DNA of 64,000 nucleotides from CAVSUZ01 sp963791885 (GTDB lineage Bacteria; Pseudomonadota; Alphaproteobacteria; Acetobacterales; Acetobacteraceae), in the NCBI GenBank assembly GCA_963791885.1, contig CAWBUL010000005.1, positions 434,001 through 498,000 on the forward strand, read 5' to 3'. The position numbers and the translations under genes are program-made. Below the pieces are notes generated by a model that saw nothing but the letters and a program-made list of their open reading frames with translations, ran no database searches and was not told the origin of the DNA. Positions 1 through 9,006 of this stretch are shown piece by piece. Position 1 is the first letter of the stretch. Each line of letters opens with the position of its first letter.

Positions 1-297
1 GCCGGACGGAGGCAGGCTCGGTGCAGCAAAAGAAACCTGTGCAAAGACCAGCGTGCCACTGAAGAGCGGGCCGGAAACTGTCTTCCTGGCAGACGGGATC
101 GGGTTATTGGCGAGCCAGGCTTTAAGATGGGGGTCTTCAGTCACCTCGTCCCAGTCGGAAGAGTTGCTGAAGCCAGCGAGCAGGCTCGAAGGTAATTTTT
201 CGAGTGCGTGAAGCGCTGAACGGGATACGGCTTTAGGAGCCCGACGCTGGACGTATTTCAGGACTTTCACAGCTCTTGTATCACATGATGGACGCAT
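1..297 (-). CDS. hypothetical protein, 3' end outside window
   Basis: An open frame of 99 codons runs from an ATG at 297 to the left edge without a stop, so the C-terminus is missing. The start is chosen because AGGAG lies 8 nt upstream of this ATG; another in-frame ATG two codons earlier is too close to it. The visible N-terminus is basic (MRPSCDTRAVKVLK) and is followed by a segment with DWDEV and a long stretch rich in Pro, Ser and Ala. I see no signal peptide or known motif and do not recognise the family. Confidence 0.45.
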   Translation of the reverse strand, partial: MRPSCDTRAVKVLKYVQRRAPKAVSRSALHALEKLPSSLLAGFSNSSDWDEVTEDPHLKAWLANNPIPSARKTVSGPLFSGTLVFAQVSFAAPSLPPSG

Positions 298-631
298 GAT
301 CATCACTCCTCAGATCGATCGTATCCCTGGCTCCGCTCCTTGATGTCGTGCACCTCCGCTTTGTGAGATGCATCGGCGTGCCGGGAACAGGACCATTTGA
401 TGTTGGCGGCCAGTTAGCGCCGCGACGGCACGCTGCAGCAACTCTCTCAGTCGCTTACGCGCGCCTAACAATCCGCCACGAACATGGCTGAGGGTCTATG
501 AATCACTTCACAGACTGATGAAAATAACTTCCTTACGCCGCTGCTTGCTGCGGCAGCGTGCCGATCTTCTCGCTTCTATAGGCTTTCAGCTCTGGAGAAC
601 TAAATATTCATACCGAGATCGTGGGGAGTTC
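298..631. other. intergenic, nothing recognised
   Basis: About 330 bases without a convincing gene. A short hairpin with 6-bp stem arms CGCTGC/GCAGCG lies near 540-561, just past the 3' end of the flagellar operon on the minus strand. It could help to end that transcript, but there is no clear T-run. Confidence 0.3.
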
Positions 632-964
632 TCAGGCATCCGATCGCAGACACAGTGCGCCGCTGGGCAGCGAAGCCACGCCGGACGCTGAATAGCCACG
701 CGGTTTCGGAGCCGACGCCTTTGCCACGATCCGGATCACCCGTGCCTGGACCTTGATCGCATGCTCCAGCAATTTCGCATTCGCCTCCGCTGCGTCTCTG
801 ATCCGGCGCAGTATCGGCTCGGCGGGCTTGATGCCGGAGAAAGCGGTCAGCGCGCCGGCTTTCTCGTGCAGCAGAGCCGCCGCGCGTTTGAGGTCCATCG
901 CACGCAGCGCTGCGTTTTCCTGATTCAAAACATGCTCGAGCCGGGTTGCTAAGTCCTGGGTCAT
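632..964 (-). CDS. FlgN-like flagellar export chaperone
   Basis: A 110-residue, mostly helical protein starting MTQDLATRLEHVL. Its ATG overlaps the stop of the rod-binding gene as ATGA, which fixes the start; a longer open frame upstream is only the shadow of that neighbour. Charged heptad-like helices (ENAALRAMDLKRAAALLHEK) and the Gly-Tyr-containing tail fit the FlgN family, cytoplasmic chaperones that keep hook-filament junction proteins FlgK and FlgL export-ready. The family is assigned from helix pattern, size and place as last gene of a flgI-flgJ operon, not from a strict motif. Confidence 0.6.
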   Translation of the reverse strand: MTQDLATRLEHVLNQENAALRAMDLKRAAALLHEKAGALTAFSGIKPAEPILRRIRDAAEANAKLLEHAIKVQARVIRIVAKASAPKPRGYSASGVASLPSGALCLRSDA

Positions 965-1251
965 GACGCGTGTTTCTCCTGTGCGCGTAAAAGGGCTTGG
1001 TAGATCGGCCCCGCGAGGCCCAAGCCGCCGCGCTCTTCCATCGCGCGGCCGATGGCCTGGATCATCACCGGCTTGAATGCGTTCGCGGTGTCGCCACCAC
1101 TGAAAGGGCCAGAGTCGGAGACGGTGTCGAACATCGGCTGTAGCAGCTCGCCGATGGCCATGGCCTCGAAATCCTGTGCGGACTTCCACAGTTTCGCGGC
1201 TTTGGCCGGCGGCAGGTCGGAGGGCGGCGGTCCGGCGGAAGGGATCTGCAT
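961..1251 (-). CDS. flgJ: flagellar rod-binding protein (FlgJ N-terminal type)
   Basis: A 96-residue protein containing only the rod-binding half of FlgJ. The core reads AKLWKSAQDFEAMAIGELLQ, then a segment rich in Gly and Asp, then AFKPVMIQAIGRAMEERGG and GLAGPIYQALL, the usual pattern of the rod-binding domain (Phe-Glu near the start, Gly-Gly-Leu-Gly near the end). The muramidase domain of enterobacterial FlgJ is absent, as is common in alphaproteobacteria, where a separate transglycosylase opens the wall. It acts in the periplasm on rod assembly. Its start overlaps the flgI stop by 3 bp and its own stop overlaps the next gene, so the three genes are translationally coupled. Confidence 0.85.
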   Translation of the reverse strand: MQIPSAGPPPSDLPPAKAAKLWKSAQDFEAMAIGELLQPMFDTVSDSGPFSGGDTANAFKPVMIQAIGRAMEERGGLGLAGPIYQALLRAQEKHAS

Positions 1252-2381
1252 CAGCGCACCACCAGATCGGCTTGCAGTGCGCCGGCGGCCTTGATCGCCT
1301 GGAGGATGCTGATCAGGTCGCGCGGACCGACACCGAGGGCGTTCAGGCTGGCCACGAGGTCGCGCAAGGTGACGCTGCCCCGCACGATGCCAAGCTTGCG
1401 ATCGTGCTGGTCGTCCACCTGCACCTGGGTGCGCGGAACCACGGTGGTGGTGCCGTTGGAGAGCGGCGCCGGTTGGCTGACTTCCGGCGTTTCCGTCACG
1501 CGGACCGTCAGATTGCCCTGGGCGATGGCGACCGTGCTGATGCGGACATTGGCGCCCATAACGACGGTGCCGCTGGCCTCGTCGATTACGACGATGGCAG
1601 GGGTGTCCGGAATGATGCGCAGGTCGCCGATGGTGGTTAGCGCGCTGATCGGATCGTGACCGCTGAGGTTGACGGCGACTGTACGCGGATCGGTGGCGCG
1701 GGCGATGGAACCGAGCGCGCGATCGATCGCCTCAACCACACGATTGGCGGTGGTGAGGTCGGGATTGCGCAGGGCCAGATTGATCTCGTGCTTGGTATCC
1801 AGGCGGAACGGCACCTCGCGCTCCACGGTGGCGCCATTCGCGATGTGGCCGGAGGTAGGCACGCCGCGGGTCACGGAACTGGCGGCGCCGTGGGCGGCGA
1901 TAGCGCCGGTGGCGAGCGCGCCTTGCCCGACCGCGTAAACCTCACCGTCGGCGGCCAGCAGCGGCGTGACGAGCAGGGTGCCGCCGGTGAGGTCGGTAGC
2001 GTCGCCCAGGGCTGAAACGGAGATGTCGATGCGGCTGCCTTCCCGGGCGAAGGGCGGCAGCTCGGCGGTGACCATCACGGCGGCGACGTTCTTGGTCTGC
2101 AGCTGAGTGGTCTGGTCCTGGGTGTTCACGCCCAGGCGTTCCAGCATGCCGACCAGCGAATCACGAGTGAAGATGGCGTTGGAGAGCTTGTCGCCGGTGT
2201 TGTTCAGCCCGACCACCAGGCCGTAGCCGATCAACTGGTTATCGCGCACGCCCTCGATGTCCGCGATGTCCTTGATGCGGACCTGCGCCAGAGCTGGCGT
2301 GGTGAGGAGGATGAGCAGCAGGGCAAGGAGCGTGCGCACGATTCGGTCGGTAGCAGCCCGTAAAGGTTTGTCCTCCACCAT
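1251..2381 (-). CDS. flgI: flagellar P-ring protein FlgI
   Basis: A 376-residue FlgI, which forms the P-ring in the peptidoglycan layer around the rod. After a short basic start a hydrophobic signal peptide (TLLALLLILLTTPALA) ends with a cleavage-like ALA-Q. The mature start VRIKDIADIEGVRDNQLIGY and later motifs GLNNTGDK, TVVMGANVRI and VPRTQVQVDDQ are typical. Length matches the family (about 370). The frame is open for 21 further codons upstream (to 2444), but a sigma-54 promoter lies inside that extension, so the start at 2381 is preferred. First gene of the flgI-flgJ-flgN set. Confidence 0.92.
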   Translation of the reverse strand: MVEDKPLRAATDRIVRTLLALLLILLTTPALAQVRIKDIADIEGVRDNQLIGYGLVVGLNNTGDKLSNAIFTRDSLVGMLERLGVNTQDQTTQLQTKNVAAVMVTAELPPFAREGSRIDISVSALGDATDLTGGTLLVTPLLAADGEVYAVGQGALATGAIAAHGAASSVTRGVPTSGHIANGATVEREVPFRLDTKHEINLALRNPDLTTANRVVEAIDRALGSIARATDPRTVAVNLSGHDPISALTTIGDLRIIPDTPAIVVIDEASGTVVMGANVRISTVAIAQGNLTVRVTETPEVSQPAPLSNGTTTVVPRTQVQVDDQHDRKLGIVRGSVTLRDLVASLNALGVGPRDLISILQAIKAAGALQADLVVR

Positions 2382-2407
2382 GCGGCGGAGGGTTCGGCCT
2401 GATTGGT

Positions 2408-2423
2408 GGCAAGCGCCGTGCCA
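2408..2423 (-). promoter_or_regulatory. sigma-54 (RpoN) promoter for flgI operon
   Basis: Read on the minus strand the site is TGGCACGGCGCTTGCC: a perfect -24 element (TGGCACG) and a -12 element TTGC with the correct 4-nt gap. Transcription would begin near 2397, about 15 nt before the flgI ATG. RpoN control of mid-class flagellar genes is known in Caulobacter and relatives. On the plus strand the same bases read TGGCAAG-CGCC-GTGCC, one mismatch per box, so weak divergent activity toward fliX is conceivable. Confidence 0.7.
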
Positions 2424-2504
2424 GGACGGGACGGCGGCTTTCACGAGGTTCGAGGCGGGTGGCCGACGGGCAGAAAGTGCCGGGCGGCAGGAAGGAGGTG
2501 CATG

Positions 2505-3002
2505 ATGGAGCCTGTTCGTCCGGTTCTGGGGTCATCCGTTGTGGCGCGAGCCGGGGCGCGGATAGGCGCTCATGGGGGCGCGTCGGGTTTCTCGGTGGGG
2601 GCTGGGGCGGCAACGGGCACCGCTGCGTCCCGGGCCGAAGCGGCGGCCGAACTGCACGGGCTGATCGCGGTGCAGGAACAGGATGAGGGGGAGCGGCGGA
2701 ATCGGGACGCCCATAGGCGGTGCCGGGAGATGCTGCGCGCTCTGGCGGAGCTGCAGCACGCTCTGCTGGGGGCTGACGTGGATGCGGAGGCGCTGACCCA
2801 TTTGGCGGCGCTGAGCCATGCTCCCGTCGACGCGGCGCATCCCGAACTGGCCCTGCTCAGCCGAATGATCGCGGTTCGGGCACGGGTCGAGCTGGCTCGG
2901 GCCGAGGTGGCAGGTAATTTGAAGATTGCGCAACAGGGCGGCCGACCTGCCGATTATCATCTTGGCGGCTCGGAGGGCCGTGGCTATAAGCCGCCGCCAT
3001 GA
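2505..3002 (+). CDS. fliX: flagellar assembly regulator FliX
   Basis: A roughly 165-residue protein divergent from flgI. After a Gly/Ala-rich N-terminus come LHGLIAVQEQDEGERR, RCREMLRALAELQHALLG and a C-terminal helix IAVRARVELARAEV, the layout of FliX. In Caulobacter FliX couples flagellar assembly to FlbD and sigma-54 promoter activity, which fits the sigma-54 site next door. GGAGG at 2494-2498 precedes two adjacent ATGs (2502 and 2505); 2505 has the better spacing. The tail after the helix is longer than usual and ends in PPP. Confidence 0.8.
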   Translation: MEPVRPVLGSSVVARAGARIGAHGGASGFSVGAGAATGTAASRAEAAAELHGLIAVQEQDEGERRNRDAHRRCREMLRALAELQHALLGADVDAEALTHLAALSHAPVDAAHPELALLSRMIAVRARVELARAEVAGNLKIAQQGGRPADYHLGGSEGRGYKPPP

Positions 3003-3051
3003 GACCCGCTCGGGAATAAACCGGGTGCGACGTGAAGGGCCCGACGCGCGC

Positions 3052-3468
3052 ATGATGATCACTCTTCCTCCCGACTACCGGCCCAGCCAGGATGAAGAGT
3101 TCATGAACCCGACCCAAGTTGAGTATTTCCGGCAGAAGCTGGCGCGCTGGCGATCGGAGCTTTTGCGGGATGCCGGGGGAACCCTGGCCAGCCTGTCAGA
3201 GGGCGGAATTCATGAAGCGGATATCACGGACCGTGCCAGTGTCGAGACGGATCGTGCCCTGGAACTTCGGACGCGGGATAGGGCGCGCAAGCTGATCAGC
3301 AAGATTGATCAGGCAATGCAGCGGATCGAGAGCGGCACCTACGGCTTTTGCGAGGACACGGGTGAGCCGATCGGCCTGCGGCGGTTGGAGGCGCGTCCGA
3401 TTGCTACTCTGTCGATCGAGGCGCAGGAGCGGCACGAGCGCATGGAGCGCGTCCACCGGGACGATTAG
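3052..3468 (+). CDS. dksA: RNA polymerase-binding protein DksA (single-Cys type)
   Basis: A 138-residue DksA, which binds the secondary channel of RNA polymerase and, with ppGpp, adjusts rRNA and amino-acid promoters. The coiled-coil region (VEYFRQKLARWRSELLRD) includes the acidic tip around DRASVETD. In the zinc-finger region YGFCEDTGEPIGLRRLEARP only one of the four cysteines of E. coli DksA remains; the others are Thr, Ser and Ala. Such single-Cys DksA proteins are known in alphaproteobacteria, so this is a lineage trait, not damage. ATGs at 3052 and 3055 are both possible starts. Confidence 0.9.
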   Translation: MMITLPPDYRPSQDEEFMNPTQVEYFRQKLARWRSELLRDAGGTLASLSEGGIHEADITDRASVETDRALELRTRDRARKLISKIDQAMQRIESGTYGFCEDTGEPIGLRRLEARPIATLSIEAQERHERMERVHRDD

Positions 3469-3507
3469 AGCGGTGTCCGGCTGACGGCATCAGCCTGAAA
3501 CGCTCTT
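3467..3507. terminator. hairpin between convergent dksA and ABC ATPase genes
   Basis: Nested palindrome right at the dksA stop: outer arms AGAGCG/CGCTCT (3467-3472, 3501-3506) enclose a perfect inner hairpin GGCTGA-CGGCA-TCAGCC (3479-3495), followed by a short T-run. Its place between two convergent genes fits a two-way terminator. Confidence 0.55.
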
Positions 3508-3535
3508 TGGCCAAAAATATCAGGACTTCGGCAAG

Positions 3536-4840
3536 CTAAACAGTCTGTTGTTTACGGTCGTAGGAAAGGATCTCGGCGTAGCGGCCCCAGCTTGTCACCG
3601 CCGTGAGGGTATGTTCCGCATCCGCCGGGCTGAGATGATCTTCCAATTCCTCAAGGAAGCGGCGGCGGGGTGCCTGATGGGTGGGGCGATCCTCGAGCAC
3701 CCGCCGGATGTAGGCCGCGAGTGGGACGGATCGTCGTAAATGCTCGGCGAACAGCCGGCTTCGGCCCTGAATCGGCGCATCCGCCAGTGCCTGTCCGGCA
3801 GCAGTCAGCCGCAACTGTCCTTCTCCCACTTCCGCGAAACCAAGCATCTGTGCCACCTCAGCGACGCGGAACAGTCCAGCCACATTCAGACGCAGGCGGC
3901 CTGCGAGCGCTGGCAAATCGGCACGGCCGTTGAATGGCGGCGACGCGAGGGTGCCGGCAAGGCCTACGATGCGGGCGGCGGAGATCACGGGCAGCCAGCT
4001 TGTCAGGCTGAGACTTGACGCATGACTTCCGGCAGGGTGCGTCGGTGCCGGCCCGGCGGTCATGCGGCTGTAGATTTCGTCGACGACCGCTCGGAACGCC
4101 GCGGCAAGACGATCGCGGGGATGCGGCAGCGGCACCGCAATTTCGGCACTGATCCGTCCCGGATTCGACGACAAGACCAGGATACGATCGGACATGAACA
4201 CAGCTTCCTCGATGTTGTGCGTCACGAGCAGCATCGCGCGGATGCGGAGTTTGCGTTCTGACCACAGGTCGATCAGGTCGGAACGGAGCGTCTCCGCCGT
4301 GAGCACATCGAGGGCAGAAAAAGGCTCATCCATCACCAGGAGTTCGGGATCGACGACGAGTGCCCGCGCGAAACCGACACGCTGTCGCATCCCGCCCGAC
4401 AGCTCGCGCGGGTAGGCGTTCTCGAAACCATTGAGGCCGATGAGGCTGATCACAGCGAGGGCGCGGCGTTCCGCGTCTCGCGACGGCACCAACTGCGCAT
4501 CGAGACCCGCCTGCACGTTCTGCAACACGGTGAGCCATGGAAACAGTGCAAAGGTCTGGAACACCATCGCGACGCCTTTGCTGGGTCGCCTGACCGGCGT
4601 TCCATGGAACAGCACTTCCCCCCGCGTGGGAGGCATCAGACCAGCGATGATGCGCAGCAGCGTGGACTTGCCGCAGCCAGAACGACCGAGGACGGCCACG
4701 ATCTCCCCTTCAACGAGCGAGAAATCGACCTCATCCAGCACCACCTGCGTCGCACCCGACTGGCGCGGAAATTCGCGGCTGACGTGATTGACGCGGAGCA
4801 GTGCCGATGTTTGTTGAGTTGCCGATGGCACGTCCATCAA
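3536..4840 (-). CDS. ABC transporter ATP-binding protein, nitrate/sulfonate/taurine type with extra C-terminal domain
   Basis: A 434-residue ATPase. Walker A is GRSGCGKST (about 52-60); the Q-loop VFQTFALFPWLTV, signature LSGGMRQR, Walker B LLVMDEPFSALD and H-loop VTHNIEEAV all follow. The ATPase ends near 265; the remaining 160 residues form an AAA-associated winged-helix-like domain seen on a subset of NitT/TauT ATPases, with a C-terminal segment TSWGRYAEILSYD typical of that group. Its start overlaps the permease stop by 4 bp, so the pair is coupled. No substrate-binding protein gene lies beside it, so the substrate is unknown. Confidence 0.85.
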   Translation of the reverse strand: MMDVPSATQQTSALLRVNHVSREFPRQSGATQVVLDEVDFSLVEGEIVAVLGRSGCGKSTLLRIIAGLMPPTRGEVLFHGTPVRRPSKGVAMVFQTFALFPWLTVLQNVQAGLDAQLVPSRDAERRALAVISLIGLNGFENAYPRELSGGMRQRVGFARALVVDPELLVMDEPFSALDVLTAETLRSDLIDLWSERKLRIRAMLLVTHNIEEAVFMSDRILVLSSNPGRISAEIAVPLPHPRDRLAAAFRAVVDEIYSRMTAGPAPTHPAGSHASSLSLTSWLPVISAARIVGLAGTLASPPFNGRADLPALAGRLRLNVAGLFRVAEVAQMLGFAEVGEGQLRLTAAGQALADAPIQGRSRLFAEHLRRSVPLAAYIRRVLEDRPTHQAPRRRFLEELEDHLSPADAEHTLTAVTSWGRYAEILSYDRKQQTV

Positions 4841-6564
4841 TCAAGCCGCAAATGGCGCTCGCCATAGGCATATAATGGACGCCAGAGCCCGCGATTGAAC
4901 AGAATGACGAACAACGACATCACCGCGACACCGAGTACGATCCGCGGGTAGTCTCCCGCCGCAGTCATTTGCGCAATATAGGCCCCGAGGCCGTGAGCCG
5001 CGAGGTGGGTATCGCCCCATGAAACGGCCTCGGCGACAATGCTCGCGTTCCAGGCGCCACCTGAAGCGGTGATGGCGCCGGTGATGAAATAGGGGAAAAT
5101 TCCGGGCAGAATGGCCCAGCGCCACCATTGCCAGGTGAGAAAGCGGAACTCGGATGCGGCTTCCAAGAGATCCGTCGGATAGGCCGTGGCGCCCGCGATC
5201 ACGTTGAACAGAATATACCACTGAGTGCCGAGGATCATGAGCGGGCTCAGCCAAACATCCGGACTCAGATGCCAGTGCACGATTGCCGCCACTGCGACAG
5301 GAAACAGGAGGTTGGCGGGGAACGCAGCGAGAAATTGCGCCAATGGCTGCACATACTGAGCGATCTTAGGCCGCAGGCCGATCATTACGCCGAGTGGAAC
5401 CCAAACGATAGAAGCGATCAACACGAGGGTAAATACGCGCAGAAATGTGTATGCGCCAAGGCGGAACGCAGTTGTCACATCTTGCCAGCCGAGTTCGTCT
5501 CGTACGAACCAAGCGGTGACGCTCATTGCCCAGAGAACGACGATCGCCACCACCGCGTACCAGATAATGTCCAGCAATCGACGGTTGACGGCACTCAGTG
5601 GTTGAGCGGAGAAGTCACCATTCAGGAACCGGGCACGAAGGAGGCAATGCGATAGCAGAGATATCGGCCGAGCGATTGCCTGGATGATGCGCGACCGTCG
5701 CAGCAACTGCAAAAACCATGAGTGCGGCGCCTCACGTGCCGTTTGCTCAACACGAAATGTGTCAGCCCATACAACCAAGGGGCGAAACAACAGCTGATCA
5801 TATATAACGATGACAACGATCATCGTCAGAATAGCCCAGCCGATGGCGGTCAGATTCTGTTGCGCAATTGCGAGCGCGACATAAGAGCCGACGCCCGGCA
5901 GGGCGATCTGGCGGTCACCAACGCTGATAGCCTCCGACGCAACGACGAAGAACCAACCACCCGACATGCTCATCATCATATTCCAGACGAGGCCCGGCAT
6001 CGAGAACGGAACCTCGAGGCGCCAGAAACGCTGCCAAGGTGAGAAGCGAAAGGCGAATGATGCCTCATTCAAGTCATGCGGCACGGTTCGTAGGGCCTGG
6101 TAGAAACTAAACGTCATGTTCCAGGCCTGGCTGGTAAAGATCGCGAAAATGGCCGCCAGTTCCGCGCCAAAGATGCTTCCTGGGAACAGACTCATGAAGA
6201 AAACAATGGTGAAGGAAAGATAACCAAGAACCGGTACCGATTGCAGGATATCCAGCAGCGGAATCAAAACCGGTTCGGCTCGCCGGCTCTTCGCAGCCAC
6301 CGTCCCGTAAGTGAAGGTAAATAGTAAGGAAGCCATCATTGCTGCCAGCATCCGAAGCACAGTGCGAACGGCGTAGTAGGGCAGGTGCGCCGGATTGAGG
6401 TTGACCGGTTGTACCGTCAATCTTTCGAGGCGCGCGAACGTGCCAACGGATCCAAGCGCCAAGGTGATGACGACCGCGAGCACAACCAACGCGGCGAGGA
6501 TTTCGAGAACAACAGGGAAGCGGCGGTTTGGTATCAGCAAACCGGCGTGGCTGCTGACCGTCAC
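4837..6564 (-). CDS. double-length ABC permease, nitrate/sulfonate/taurine type
   Basis: A 575-residue integral membrane protein made of two permease halves in one chain. Each half has its own coupling loop of the EAA type: NEASFAFRFSPWQRFWRLEVP in the first half and EAASEFRFLTWQWWRWAILP in the second, each followed by a Gly-containing turn. One polypeptide therefore supplies both membrane subunits for the downstream ATPase. An N-terminal hydrophobic segment precedes the first half. The partner binding protein is not in this window. Expression probably starts in the 130-bp gap upstream (6565-6692), where I see no clear promoter motif. Confidence 0.85.
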   Translation of the reverse strand: MTVSSHAGLLIPNRRFPVVLEILAALVVLAVVITLALGSVGTFARLERLTVQPVNLNPAHLPYYAVRTVLRMLAAMMASLLFTFTYGTVAAKSRRAEPVLIPLLDILQSVPVLGYLSFTIVFFMSLFPGSIFGAELAAIFAIFTSQAWNMTFSFYQALRTVPHDLNEASFAFRFSPWQRFWRLEVPFSMPGLVWNMMMSMSGGWFFVVASEAISVGDRQIALPGVGSYVALAIAQQNLTAIGWAILTMIVVIVIYDQLLFRPLVVWADTFRVEQTAREAPHSWFLQLLRRSRIIQAIARPISLLSHCLLRARFLNGDFSAQPLSAVNRRLLDIIWYAVVAIVVLWAMSVTAWFVRDELGWQDVTTAFRLGAYTFLRVFTLVLIASIVWVPLGVMIGLRPKIAQYVQPLAQFLAAFPANLLFPVAVAAIVHWHLSPDVWLSPLMILGTQWYILFNVIAGATAYPTDLLEAASEFRFLTWQWWRWAILPGIFPYFITGAITASGGAWNASIVAEAVSWGDTHLAAHGLGAYIAQMTAAGDYPRIVLGVAVMSLFVILFNRGLWRPLYAYGERHLRLD

Positions 6565-6692
6565 ATGCTCCGCTCCGAACAGGAGATATCGGCGCAGCTT
6601 GATGAGGCGAAAACCTGACCGGCGTCAGGCGTAGACGAAGGGAAAACGCTCCAACCTGATCTCTGCGGCGCTGTCCAATCAGACTGCAGCAA

Positions 6693-8885
6693 TTACTCCG
6701 CCGCGCGCGCCATCGCCGCCTTGCCCAGTGCGCGCTCGATCGCGGCGATCAGGACGTCGGGCTTTGCCGGCTTGCGCACAAGGTGGGCGAAGACCCCGAC
6801 GTCCGAAAGCGAATCGGGATCCGAGTATCCGGTGATGAACACGATGGGCAGATCGGGACGGTCCATGCGGGCGCGCCGTGCCAGCTCCGGTCCGGTCATG
6901 CTGGGCATCACGACATCGGTCAGCAGCACGTCGATGGGCGGCTCGCAGTCCAAAGCATCGAGCGCCTCGGCGCCGCTGGAGGCTTCGTACACATCGTATC
7001 CGATCTGCGCGAGCAGGGCGGCCGTCGTGGTGCGCACGGCTTCGTCGTCGTCCACCACCAGGATATGCGCCGGCGTGACTTCGGAGTACGCAATCGGACG
7101 GCGTTCGGTGTGTTCCACGTCGCCAGCGGCGAGCGGGAGGTAAACGTGCACTGTGGTGCCGAGGCGCGCCGTGCTCTCCAGCCGGGCCCCGCCACCGAGC
7201 TGCTGCGCCACCCCATAGACCTGACTCAGGCCCAGTCCTGAGCCTCGCCCCACTTCCTTGGTGGTGAAGAACGGCTCGAAGGCCCGTGCTGCGACCTCGG
7301 GCTCCATGCCGACGCCGGTATCGGTCACGGATAGAACCACATATTCGCCGGCCTCGAATTCCTCGTGTTCCTTCGACTCCACACGGGCATGCTCAGCGCT
7401 GATGGTCAGTGTGCCTCCGTCGGGCATGGCGTCACGGGCGTTGATGGCGAGGTTGAGCAGAACAAGTTCAATTTGCGCCGGATCGAGCGTGGCGGGCGGT
7501 AGCCGCGGGGGAAGCTGCAGCACGAGCTGAATGCGGCTGCCGATGGCGCTTTGGACCAGGTTCTGCAGTCCGGACACGAGGGTCCTCACATCGGCCGGGC
7601 GGGGCATCAGCGGTTGGCGGCGGGCGAAAGCGAGCAACTGGCTGGTCAAGGTGGCGCCGCGCTCGACGGCGGCGCGCATTGTGGCCAAACGATTCAGCGT
7701 GGTCTCGTTGGGCGGGAGCGTGCGCTCCATCAGATCGATGTTGCCCATGACGATGGCGAGCAGATTGTTGAAGTCGTGCGCGACGCCGCCCGTGATGCGA
7801 CCGATTGCCTCCGCGCGCTGGGCCTGGCGCAAGGCGCGTTCCACCCGCTCACGCTCTTTCATTTCATTCGCCATGCGGGCGTTGGCGCGCGCGAGGCGCC
7901 CGAGCAGCTCTTCGCGTTCGCGCGTACGCCGTGCCAGGATCCAGACCAGCCCGGCCGTGACGAAGCCGATGCTGGCGCAGAGCACGCTGAACAGGACGGC
8001 CTGGCGGCGCCATAGGCCGAGCACACGGTATTGTTCCACCGAGACATTGACGGCAACGGGAAAGGCCTTGAGCGCGCGGATGGCGAGCACCCGGGTGCTG
8101 CCGTCCAGCGGGCTGTCCATGATCAGGGTGCCGGCCATCTGTCCCTTGTCCAGGATGTCGCGGAAGGGCGGCAGGTCGGCGAAGCTTGTGCCCATCAGCC
8201 CGTCATCGTGCGGGTAGCGAGCGAGCACGGTGCCGTCGCGAAGGTGCAGCAGGATAGCACCTTTTTCGGTGAGTTCGACGGCTTTGTAGAAATCTTCGAA
8301 ATACGAGAGATTGAGCAGGGCAACGGCGGCCGCGGGACGAACGCCATTGCCGCCGAGGGTGCAACGCACCATCAGCGCGGTCCAGGTGCCGTCGGGCAGC
8401 CGGAACGGCGGACTGATGTGCAGCCCGGCCGCCGGATCCGCGATCGCTGCGTCGACCACCGCGACGGCCTGGGGCGGAAGGCTCAATTTCTCCATGGCCG
8501 GCGAGGTCACGGACAGCATGCGCCCTTCGGAGTCGACAATGCCAATGCCGCTGGTTTGGTGGACCATCGCCATGCGGCGCCGGAGCGCCTCGTTGAGCAG
8601 GCCGCCGGATGCCGACGGATCGCTGCGATAGCTCTCCGCGGCGCTATGCAGCAGCAGATCGACGGATTCGAGGGCCCGACCGGTCTGTTCGGCGAAGACC
8701 ATGTCGAGGCGCGCCATCTGCACCTTGGTCTGGTAGAGCAGCGCGGAGCGGGTCCGGATGAGCTGGTGCGTCGCCAGGAGGAGCAACGCCGCGAGCAGGA
8801 GAACGGCGGCGGCCTGAAGCTGACGGTTCAGGCCGAGGTTTCTGAAGCGACGAAACAACACGTGCAACCTGGTCACCGCGGCCAC
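6693..8885 (-). CDS. hybrid sensor histidine kinase with Cache-like sensor and receiver domain
   Basis: A 730-residue membrane kinase. A first membrane helix (about 23-40) and a second (about 290-312) flank a periplasmic sensor of roughly 250 residues with Cache-type features. A coiled linker leads to the H-box ITGGVAHDFNNLLA, with the phosphoaccepting His near 373, then the ATPase boxes NLAINARDAMPDGG, VTDTGVGM and GRGSGLGLSQVYG. The C-terminal 120 residues are a receiver with LVVDDDEAVR and phosphoacceptor Asp in LLTDVVMPSMTG. No partner regulator is adjacent; the stand-alone receiver at 60 kb is one candidate, but that link is only a guess. Confidence 0.9.
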   Translation of the reverse strand: MAAVTRLHVLFRRFRNLGLNRQLQAAAVLLLAALLLLATHQLIRTRSALLYQTKVQMARLDMVFAEQTGRALESVDLLLHSAAESYRSDPSASGGLLNEALRRRMAMVHQTSGIGIVDSEGRMLSVTSPAMEKLSLPPQAVAVVDAAIADPAAGLHISPPFRLPDGTWTALMVRCTLGGNGVRPAAAVALLNLSYFEDFYKAVELTEKGAILLHLRDGTVLARYPHDDGLMGTSFADLPPFRDILDKGQMAGTLIMDSPLDGSTRVLAIRALKAFPVAVNVSVEQYRVLGLWRRQAVLFSVLCASIGFVTAGLVWILARRTREREELLGRLARANARMANEMKERERVERALRQAQRAEAIGRITGGVAHDFNNLLAIVMGNIDLMERTLPPNETTLNRLATMRAAVERGATLTSQLLAFARRQPLMPRPADVRTLVSGLQNLVQSAIGSRIQLVLQLPPRLPPATLDPAQIELVLLNLAINARDAMPDGGTLTISAEHARVESKEHEEFEAGEYVVLSVTDTGVGMEPEVAARAFEPFFTTKEVGRGSGLGLSQVYGVAQQLGGGARLESTARLGTTVHVYLPLAAGDVEHTERRPIAYSEVTPAHILVVDDDEAVRTTTAALLAQIGYDVYEASSGAEALDALDCEPPIDVLLTDVVMPSMTGPELARRARMDRPDLPIVFITGYSDPDSLSDVGVFAHLVRKPAKPDVLIAAIERALGKAAMARAAE

Positions 8886-9006
8886 CTTTTCGCACCTGAC
8901 AGGCCCGATAGGGAGCGGGAGCTTAGGGCCTTGCCGCTCGGTAACCTAGAGGCAGTTGCATGTCGTTAAATATCCGTTAATATTACGTGTAATCGTCAGT
9001 TTCGTA

